A stretch of 64,000 bases of DNA from Ovis canadensis. Lineage: Eukaryota; Chordata; Mammalia; Artiodactyla; Bovidae. Below, in pieces: positions 56,274 to 64,000 of the stretch. The notes below the pieces were generated by a model, which worked only from the letters and a program-made list of their open reading frames with translations, did no database searches and had not been told where the DNA came from. The translations under genes were made by a program, and so were the position numbers. The stretch covers positions 10,270,501 to 10,334,500 of the forward strand of contig NC_091255.1 in assembly GCF_042477335.2 (NCBI RefSeq), written 5' to 3'. Each line of letters starts with the position of its first letter. Within the stretch, counting starts at the first letter, position 1.

Positions 56274-58536
56274 CCCCCAGTCCTAGATTTATTCAACACA
56301 ATTATTTTACTCTACACAACAAAGTACAAACCCAACCTCATTTAAAATGCTACAAAGTTACAAAACTCAAAACAGGAAATTTATAGTACTGAATGCATAG
56401 TAAAAGCCAAAAAGGCAAAGTACATGTTGCCAGGGTAACCTGGAAGACCACCGTGAATATCAACACAACAGAATGGGGGCAGAATGGAAGACTGGGGCGT
56501 GGGGGTGGGGGTGTTGTTCAGTAATTACCAGGCAGAACTTACTTTCAACTCACCAATTTCAGAGAGATGGGGAGATGTGTGAATGTGTGCCAGTGCACAC
56601 ACATATGTACATCTGAAAAGAACCGTCTGGGGCAGAAAATGGTGGGGTGTTTGTGTTTGACCTTAGCGGTCAGAAAAAGACTCAGACAGGGGAACAGGGC
56701 CAGACTAACAGTTCTTGAAGTTGCATAAAAGCAAGCCTTTCCTGTGGGACTCCATACCATATGGGCCACTAGTCATGTGTAGAATGGGAAAATGTGCTTC
56801 CAGGCAGGGGCTGTACCAACACCTGGGGTCCCCTGCTCAACCCTGCTGGCTTTTCCGCTAAGCTGACTCTCAGGATCTAAAAATGTGTAAGCTCTTTAGC
56901 TAGAAAATTGGAGGGCATATTTGCAAGCACGACCCCAAACCCACATCACTCCTACTGTGGGAACTCTACTACCTGGGGAGACAGTCTCAATCACTGCCTC
57001 CACCTCCAAAGCCTATCCCCAAGGGAGAGATTTATTTCCTATTATCTCCTTTTAGCTAGAAAACTGACAAGAGTAAGCTGGATGGGATCTAATCCACAAA
57101 GGCTGATCTTCAGCGTCCCTGCTTATCCAGAGTATTGGGAGCTGAAAATCTCGGTTGGTGGCGGCAGCAAAGGAAGCAGGAGTGCTGTCACACGGAGGAC
57201 CTGCAGCAAGGGAAACACGACCTTCTCCAAATCCGTGGGGGTGGCCTTCAGTGCATGGGAGGCGGTATGCTCTCGGGAGAGCTGAATCGCCTGGGGGTGG
57301 CCAAGGCCAGAGGGCCAGCACAGTGGTGGTGGTGATCTCCTGGCCATCCATTTGTGCTCTGTCCATGTGCTTCAGAGCCTTCTCAGCCTCATCTGAATTC
57401 TCAAATTCCACATGTGTGTAATCTTTAGAGAGATGAGGGTGCATCCTTTCCACAGGAATGTCAATCATTTTAGTTTTCCTATAGGTGGAGAATATCTCCA
57501 TGATGTGATCCTGGTCACATTCCTGGTGAGCTTCCTAATGTGTACTTTGGTGGGTTTTGGGAAAGACTCCGCTTTTTCCTTTCTTTTTCATCTCTTTTGA
57601 GTAATTTGGACTTGCAGCTGCAATGCCATCTGTTCTCATGTCTGTGCAGTAACATACATGGAGAGCCAGAGGAGCTGCTGAAGCTGGAGCTGCAGAATGT
57701 GCTGGAACTCCCTAAGTGGCTCCAAGCTGAAGACCAACTGGAGCCAGTGCTGGGCTGGAGACTGAACTGAAGGTAGAGTTGGACTGATACCTGGTGCTAC
57801 TGCTCCCACTGGAACCACTGTGCCTCTCCCCAGTCTTACGCCTGCCATAGTCTTTCTCGCTCTACTCCTTGGTGGACACTCTATCTTTAGAGCGATTCTT
57901 GGGCATCTCATCAAAGTGATCTTTACATTTGATGAGAGAAGCTACTCTCAGTTCAGTTCAGTTCAGTTCATTCGCTCAGTCGTGTCCAACTCTTTGCGAC
58001 CCCATGAATCTCAGCACGCCAGGCCTCCCTGTCCATCACCAACTCCCGGAGTTCACTCAGACTCACGTACATCGAGTCCGTGATGCCATCCAGCCATCTC
58101 ATCCTCGGCTGTCCCCTTATTCTCCTGCCCCCAATCCCTCCCAGCATCAAAGTCTTCTCCAATGAGTCAACTCTTCACATGAGGTGGCCAAAGTACTGGA
58201 GTTTCAGCTTTAGCATCATTCCTTCCAAAGAAATCCCAGGATTGATCTCCTTCAGAAAGGACTGGTTGGATCTCCTTGCAGTCCAAGGGACTCTCAAGAG
58301 TCTTCTCTAGCACTGGACTTTTCAAAAATGTTTTCTTTGACTCCTACCAAGCTCTTCTCTTTCACTCCTGATAAATGCATTCTCCCTTTTGAGGTGTTCA
58401 AAGCAGCAATGGCTACTTCACCTATCTGAACTCTCATTTCTAACTTGAGTCTGAAAAACGATCCCTAATTGATTGCAATTTATACCAAAGTGTAACATCT
58501 TCCCACCACCAGGACCTTCTCCTGCACTCAGCCTCC
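56274..58536 (-). pseudogene. RNPS1: RNPS1 processed pseudogene
   Basis: Intronless, decayed minus-strand copy of the mRNA for RNPS1 (RNA-binding protein with serine-rich domain 1, a splicing and exon-junction-complex factor). The start ATG is at 58380, with MHLSGVKEKSLVGVKEN close to the parent N-terminus. The serine-rich part is at about 57620-57900, with an in-frame TAG at 57862-57864. The RRM is open in frame 57052-57501 (MEIFSTYRKTKMIDIPVER, VEFENSDEAEKALKHMD). The arginine/proline-rich C-terminus is frameshifted, and the parental-type stop TAA is at 57123-57125. About 850 bp of 3' UTR follows to 56274 (polyadenylation signal near 56286). A BovB splits it at 57949-58307. Near-identical flanks ACATATGTCATTTTT and ACATGTGTCTTTTT mark insertion into an old L1. 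Confidence 0.93.
57949..58307 (-). mobile_element. 5'-truncated BovB inside the RNPS1 pseudogene
   Basis: Antisense BovB 3' end of about 360 bp with four CAGTT tail repeats at 57949-57970. Its minus-strand frame 57968-58162 is open ([16 protein letters not shown] end). It separates codons about 24-30 of the RNPS1 copy from the following serine-rich part. It is little mutated, hence younger than the pseudogene. Confidence 0.94.
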
Positions 58537-59939
58537 ACATGTGTCTTTTTGATGATTTTCTCAGGATATACACCCAGTAGTGAGACTGTGGGATTCTATG
58601 GCAAATTTATGCCTAGTTTTCTGAGGAATCTCTATACTGTTCTCCATAATGGCTGTATCAATTTATATTACCAGCAAGAGTTCAGGAGGGTTCTCTTTTG
58701 TTCACATCATTCCAGCACTTACTGTTTACAGACTTTTTTGATGATGGCTCTTTTGGCTGCTGTGAGGTGGGATCTCATTGTACTTTTGATTTGTATATCT
58801 TTAATAATAAGCACTGTTGAGCCCCTTTTCATGTGTTTATCAGCCATCTGTATATCTTCTTTGGAGAAATGTCTGTTTCGGTCTTCTGCTCATTTTTTTT
58901 TATTGGGTTGTTTTTCTAATATTGAGCTGCCTGAGCCACTTTATATTTTGGAGATTAATCCATTGTCAGTTCGTTCGTTTGCACTTATTTACACATTCTG
59001 GGGGTTGTATTTTCATCTTGTTTATAGTTTTCTTTCCTGGGTGAAATCTTTTAGATTTAATTAGATCCCATTTATAAATTTCTTTAGTTTTTAATTCCGT
59101 TACTCTTGGAGGTGGATCAAACAGGATCTTTTTGTGATTTATGTCGAAGAGTGTTCTGCCTATGATTTCTTCTAAGAGTTTTATAGTTTCTGGCCTTACA
59201 TTTACATCTTTAATCTATTTTGAGTTTATGTTTTGTGTATGGTGTTAGAAAGTATTCTAATTTTGTTCTTTTACATGTAACTGTCCAGTTTTCCCAGCAT
59301 AATTTATTGAAGAGGTTGTCTTTTATCCACTTTATATTCTTCCTTCATTTGTCAAAGATAAGATGCCCATAGGTACATGAGTTTATGTCTGGACTTTCTA
59401 TCTTGTACCATTGGTCTATATTGCTGTTTTGATGCAAGAACAATACTGCTTTGATTACTGTAGTTTTGTGATATAGTCTGAAGTCAGGAAGATTGATTCT
59501 TCCACCTCTGTTTTTCTTTCTTAAGACTCCTTTGACTATTCAGCCTTTTTTTTTTTTTCCATACAAATTGTAATTCTTTTTTCTGGTTCTCTGAAAAATG
59601 CCATTGGTAATTTGAAAGAGATTGCATTGAATCTCTAGATGTCTTTGGGCAGTATAGTCAATTTCACAAAATTGATTTTTCTAATCTAGTAACATGGAAA
59701 ATCTATCCATCTGTTTATGTCATCTTTGATTTTTTTCTCATCAGTGTCTTGGGGTTTCCTGAGTGCAGATCTTTTACCTCTTTAAGTAGGTTTATTCCTA
59801 GGTATTTTATTATTTTTGTTGCAATGATAAAATTGTTTCCTTAATTTCTTTTTCTGATCTTTTGATGTTAGTGTAGAGGGATGTAAGAGATTGCTGTGTT
59901 TTATTTTTTTATCCTGCCACTTTGCTAAATTCATTGATT
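58537..59939 (-). mobile_element. Old L1 ORF2 (part 2), antisense
   Basis: Continuation of the L1 at 55925 after the RNPS1 insertion: GATATACACCCAGTAGTGAG, CCATAATGGCTGTATCAATT, and CATGTGTTTATCAGCCATCT, which are antisense ORF2 C-terminal sequences. The + strand 171-codon frame 58549-59064 is a shadow of antisense L1, not a gene. Confidence 0.85.
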
Positions 59940-60268
59940 AATGTGCTTAGTCACTCAATCATGTCTGATTTTTTGTGACCTAAGCACTGTAGCCCACCAG
60001 GCTCCTCTGTTCATGGGGATTCTTCAGGTAAGAATACTAGAGTAGGTTGCCATGCCCTCCTCCAAGGGATCTTCCCAACCCAGGGATCAAACCCAAGTCT
60101 CTCACATTGCAGGTAGATTATTTGCCATCTGAGCCACAAGGAAAGCCCATGAATGCTGGACTGGGTAGCCTATCTATTCTTCATGGGATCTTCCTGACCC
60201 AGGAATCAAACTGAGGCCTCCTACATTACAGGCAGATTCTTTACCAACTGAGCTCCCAGAAAGCCCTA
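59940..60268 (-). mobile_element. Composite Bov-tA SINE, antisense
   Basis: About 330 bp. There is a Bov-tA unit (GCTTAGTCACTCAATCATGT ... GAGCCACAAGGAAAGCCC) followed by a partial second unit (GATCTTCCTGACCCAGGAAT ... GAGCTCCCAGAAAGCCC). Flanks TTCATTGATTA and TTCCATTGATTA are probably the target duplication in L1. Confidence 0.88.
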
Positions 60269-61454
60269 ATTTCCATTGATTAGCTCTAGTAATTTTCTGG
60301 TGGCATCTTCAAGATTTTCTATGTATATTATCATGTCATCTGCAGACAGTGAGACTTACTTCTTTTCCAATCTAGATTCCGTTTATTTCTTTTCCTTCTC
60401 TGGTGGCTGTGGCTAAGACTTCCAAAATTATATACTGAACAATAGTCGTGAGAGTTGGCACCTTTGTTTTGCTCCTGTTTTTACAGAGAAATATTTTCAG
60501 TTTTTCACCATTGAGAATTTTTTGCTGTGGGTCCATTGTATATGGTCATAATTATGTTGAAGTGAGTTCCTTCTATGTGCATTTTCTGGAGAGTGTCTGT
60601 CATAAATGTGTGTTGAATTTTGTTGAAATCTCTCTCTGCATCTATTGAGATGATCATATTTTTTTTTTCTTTTTCAGTTTGTTAATATGGTGTATAACAT
60701 TGGTTAGTTTGCATACACTGAGGAATCCTTGCATCCCTGGGATAAACCCAACTCAATCATGACGTATGATCCTTTTAATGTATTATTGGTATCTGTTTCC
60801 TAGAATATGCTAAGGATTTTTGAATCCATATTCATCACTGATATTGGCCTATAATTTTCTTTTTTTTTGCATGACATCATTGTCAGGTTGTGGTGTCAGG
60901 TGATGGTGGCCTCATAGAATGAGCCTGGCAATTTCCCTCCCTCTGTGATTTTTTTGAACGAGTTTGAGGAATATATATATTAGCTTCTCTCTAATTGTTT
61001 ACTAGAATTTGCCTGTGAAGCCATCTGGCCCTGAACTTTTGCTTATTGAAAATTCTTAATCACAGTATTGATTTCACTGCTTGTGATTGGTCTGTTCATA
61101 TTTTCTAGAAATTCCTGGTTGTTTCTTGGAAAGCTACACTTTTATAAGAGCTTTTTTCATTTCTTCTAAGTTGTCCATTTTATTGGCATATAGTTGTCCA
61201 TAGTAGTCTCTTTGTATTTCTCTGCTGTCTGTTGCAATTTTTCCATTTTAATTTCTAATTTTATTGATTCAAGTTTTCTTAATTTTTTCCTTGGTGTGGC
61301 TGGCTGCTGATTTATGACTTGTTTATCTTCTCAAAGAACCAGCTTTTAGTTTTATTAATATTTTTGTGGTTTCTTTCACTTATTTCTCCTTTGATCTTTA
61401 TGACTTCTCTGCTGCCACCAACTTTAAGGATTTTTGTTCTTTGTTTCTAGTTGT
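60269..61454 (-). mobile_element. Old L1 ORF2 RT region (part 3), antisense
   Basis: Antisense RT core. ATCATGTCATCTGCAGACAG near 60330-60350 is the reverse complement of the motif C coding region. Surrounding stretches GATTCTTTCC..., GCATCTATTGAGATGATCAT and AATCCTTGCATCCCTGGGAT follow L1 order. Many stops on the coding strand. Confidence 0.85.
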
Positions 61455-61466
61455 TTCAGGTGTAAG

Positions 61467-62169
61467 TTGTGTCTGACTCTTTGCAACCCCATGGACTGAA
61501 GCATGCCAGGCTTTCCTGTCCATCACCAACTCCTGGAGCTTGCTCAACCTCATGTCCATTGAGTCAGTGATGCCATCCAACCATCTTGTCCTCTGTCGAC
61601 CTCTTCTCCTCATGCCTTCGATCTTTCCAGCATCAGGGTCTTTTCCAATGAGTTGAATCTTTGCATCAGGTGGCCAAAATATTAGAGATTCGGCTTCAGC
61701 ATTAGTCCTTCCAATGAATATTTAGGACTGATTTCCTTTAGGATTCACTGGTTTGATCTCCTTACAGTCCTAGGGACTCTCAAGAGTCTTCTCAAGCATA
61801 ACATTTCAAAAACATCAATACTCGAGTGCTCAGCCTTAATGCTAAAACTATCACATTCATACGTGACTACTGTAAAAACCGTAGTTTACTAGATGGCCCT
61901 TTGTTTTCTCTGCTTTTTAATACAGTGTCTAGGTTTCTCATAGCTTTTCTTCCAGTTAACAAGCATCTTTAAATTTCATGGCTGTGATCATCATCTGCAG
62001 CGATTTTGGAGTCCAAGAAAATAAACTCTGTCACTGTTTCCATTGATTCCCCTTGTATTTGCCATGAAATGATGGGACTGGATGCCATGACCTTAGTTTT
62101 TGAATGTTGAGCTTTAAGCCAGGCTTTTAACTCTCTTATTTCACCTTCATCAAGAGGCTCCTTAGTTCC
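61467..62169 (-). mobile_element. 5'-truncated BovB in L1 with target-site duplication
   Basis: Antisense BovB of about 700 bp (minus-strand frame 61398-61613 for the C-terminal end; 61969-62265 for the region after motif C), truncated near AAGAGGCTCCTTAGTTCC. TTCAGGTGTAAG (61455-61466) and TTTAGGTGTAAG (62170-62181) flank it, a 12-base duplication with one mismatch. L1 sequence continues on both sides. Confidence 0.92.
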
Positions 62170-63435
62170 TTTAGGTGTAAGATTAGTTTGCTTATTTAAT
62201 ATTTTCCTCCTTTCTTGATATACACTTGAATTGCTATAAATTTCCCATTGACACTCTTGCTGCATTGCAAAGACTTGTGGTTATCATGTTTCATTGTCAT
62301 TTGTTTCTAGGTATTTTTTAAAATTTCTTTTATTTCCTCCCTTACCAGTTGGTTATTCAGAAGTATGTTGTTTAGCCTCCAAGTGTTTGTGCTTTTCACA
62401 GTTTTTTTTTTTAATGTGATTTGCATGTAATCTTACAGTGTTGTGCTCAGAAAAAAAAAAAAAAATACTTGATACAGTTTAAATTCTCTTAAATTACCCA
62501 AAGACTGATTTGTGACCCAAGATGTGATGTGTACTAGAGAAAGTTCATGTGCATTTGAGAAAATAGTGTATTCTACTGTTTTTAGATGAAATGTCCTATA
62601 GATATCAATTATTTACAATGGGTCCAATGTAGCATTTAAAGCTTATGTTTCATTATTAATTTTCTGTCTCTATAATCTGTCCATTGGTGTGAGTGAGGTA
62701 TGAAAGACACCCACTAATATTGTTTTACTGTCTATTTCCCCTTTAGATTTGTTAGCCTTTGCCTTATGTATTATGGTACTGCTATTGGGTGCATATATAC
62801 TTATAATTGTTATAGCTTCTTGAATCAATCCCTTAATCACTATATAGTGTCCTTCCTTGTCTCTTGTAGCAGTTTTTATTTTAAAGTCTATATTATCTAA
62901 TACTAATAATGCAACTCCATTTTTTTAAAATTTCCATTTGCATGTAATATCTTTTTACAGCCTCTCACTTTCAGTTTGTATATGTTACTAGGTCTGACTG
63001 AAGTGTGTCTTTTGTAGACAGTGTATATACAAGTTCTTTTTTTTTTTTTTTTGGTATCCACTTAGCAAGTGTGTCTTTTGATTGGAACATTTAATCCATT
63101 TGCATTCAAGGTAATTATTGATGTTTGATCTTATTACCATTTACTTTATTGTTTTAGGTTTATTTTTGTAGGTCTTCTCTTTCTCTGTGTTTCCTGTCTA
63201 GAGAATTTCCTTTAGAATTCGTTGTAAAGCTTGTTGGCTGTTCTGAATTCTTTTAGCTTTTCCTTGCTTTTATAGCTTTTGCTATCTCTGTTGAATGTGA
63301 ATATGATCCTTGCTAGGTACAGTAGATTTTTCCCTTTCTTCATTTTAAGCATATCCTGCCACTCCCTTCTGGTGTGCTGAGTTTCTGCTGAAAGATCAGA
63401 TTTTAACCTTGTGCAAATTCTCTTGTGTTATGAGA
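62170..63435 (-). mobile_element. Old L1 upstream ORF2/ORF1 region (part 4), antisense
   Basis: Antisense L1 upstream of the RT: AGCCTTTGCCTTATGTATTA, TGAATCAATCCCTTAATCAC, TTAATCCATTTGCATTCAAG and TCCTGCCACTCCCTTCTGG, the usual antisense L1 order. It ends at about 63435 where LTR-like sequence starts. Together with parts 1-3 the L1 measures about 4.2 kb. Confidence 0.8.
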
Positions 63436-63439
63436 GTGT

Positions 63440-63960
63440 ATGTTCCTCGGTTCTTTGTCTCATCACAAAAAAGATTTGGAGTGATGGACATTAAAGCCCT
63501 CGGCGCATCACAGCTCTCAGGTCTTGGACAAACTGTGTTATAGCTCTTAGGCAAATCAGTGTTACAGCTCTATTTTATTTAGAAGATAGCAGGAGAATCC
63601 ATCCTCAAAGTGTGAGGGCATGCCAACCCAAAGACTTGAAGGGAAGAGAGTGGAGGAGCGTGTGGGGGAGGGAGAGAGAGAAAGGGAGAGAGAGAGAAAG
63701 AGTGCAAGCACATGGGAGAGGAAGAGAGAGAGAAAGCACTTTGGCTCCTCCTTTTATATGATTTTTCCTCCACCTGGGCCTGCCCTATGCAAATTGGGCT
63801 TAGCCAGGAGTGCTGTTTGTTCTACCTGAAGTCTTCACTCTCGTCCTCAGACCTTCTTTTGTTCTATTATCACGGGCTTTTCCTTTCCTTGTCTTTTAGC
63901 GACCGCCATTTTGAACTCCTTTTCCCTATTCTACCTACCTAACATCCTGTATGTTATTTT
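63440..63960 (-). mobile_element. ERV LTR, antisense
   Basis: In reverse complement: a GACCTGAGAGCTGTGATGCG end, an AATAAAATAGAGCTGTAAC polyadenylation region (antisense at about 63560-63580), a purine/pyrimidine microsatellite, and a U3-like part. The + strand GCGACCGCCATTTTGAACTC stretch lies near 63900. The 5' limit is uncertain because the window ends. The class is not assigned. Confidence 0.55.
63670..63738. repeat. (GA)n-rich microsatellite
   Basis: Interrupted GAGAGA/GGGAGA tract inside the LTR; the Arg-Glu run in the + strand frame at 63620-63829 is its translation. Confidence 0.93.
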
Positions 63961-64000
63961 GTGCTTTTCTCTTGTTCCTTTTAATATTTGTGTTTAACTT

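Noticed and set aside
57052-57501. Functional RNA-binding protein gene
   Set aside because: The RRM match to RNPS1 is clear. However, the copy is intronless, has a stop in the serine-rich part and a frameshifted C-terminus, is split by a BovB and sits in an L1, so it is a processed pseudogene.
58549-59064. 171-codon + strand open frame with hydrophobic segments, resembling a membrane protein
   Set aside because: It is the antisense of an old L1 ORF2. The sequence order matches L1 on the minus strand, and the hydrophobic look is caused by A-rich L1 read backwards.

Overview
This window comes from a nuclear chromosome of a ruminant, almost certainly a bovid (cattle, buffalo, sheep or goat group). 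The evidence is the repeat content. There are about twenty copies of the RTE-type LINE BovB, recognised by its endonuclease, reverse transcriptase and AACTG-type 3' tail. There are tRNA-derived Bov-tA SINEs, a BovA2 SINE with an AGC-repeat tail, and ruminant L1 elements. No functional host protein-coding gene, tRNA, rRNA or CRISPR array could be supported. All long open frames are remnants of retrotransposons, their antisense shadows, or part of a processed pseudogene.

Layout. 0-10 kb: an endogenous retrovirus-type LTR, an old L1 split by a BovB that is itself split by a younger L1, then a diverged near-complete antisense BovB, a (TA)n tract and a repeated leader-like module. 10-15 kb: a near full-length sense BovB with a GC-rich array of ~40-bp units at its 5' end, then a SINE, an LTR and a BovB 3' fragment. 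15-24 kb: 2.4 kb without recognisable repeats, an LTR, a decayed Tigger-like DNA transposon, two BovB copies of opposite strand nested in one another, and a SINE. 24-34.4 kb: an almost continuous BovB block with two antisense copies in tandem. One is split by an L1; the other is split by a BovA2 SINE with an 11-bp target-site duplication and by a 3.2-kb sense BovB. 34.4-39.5 kb: an L1 carrying the whole decayed ORF2, split by a younger L1 3' end. 40-51 kb: a run of sense-strand BovB fragments, one holding a twin-primed L1 with a 15-bp target-site duplication. 51.8-63.4 kb: mainly antisense elements, including an old L1 split by an RNPS1 processed pseudogene (itself split by a BovB), a SINE and another BovB. 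63.4-64 kb: an LTR with a (GA)n tract.

Functionally the window is a graveyard of retrotransposons rather than a set of cooperating genes. L1 (poly-A priming) probably supplied the machinery for the RNPS1 copy, and BovB supplied it for the SINEs that share its 3' end. The nesting gives a relative insertion order. I found no credible undescribed gene system. The most useful signals are the nested insertions with target duplications, the BovB 5' tandem array, and a leader-like module that recurs next to LINEs. Element boundaries are read by eye and are generally good to about 5-25 bases.
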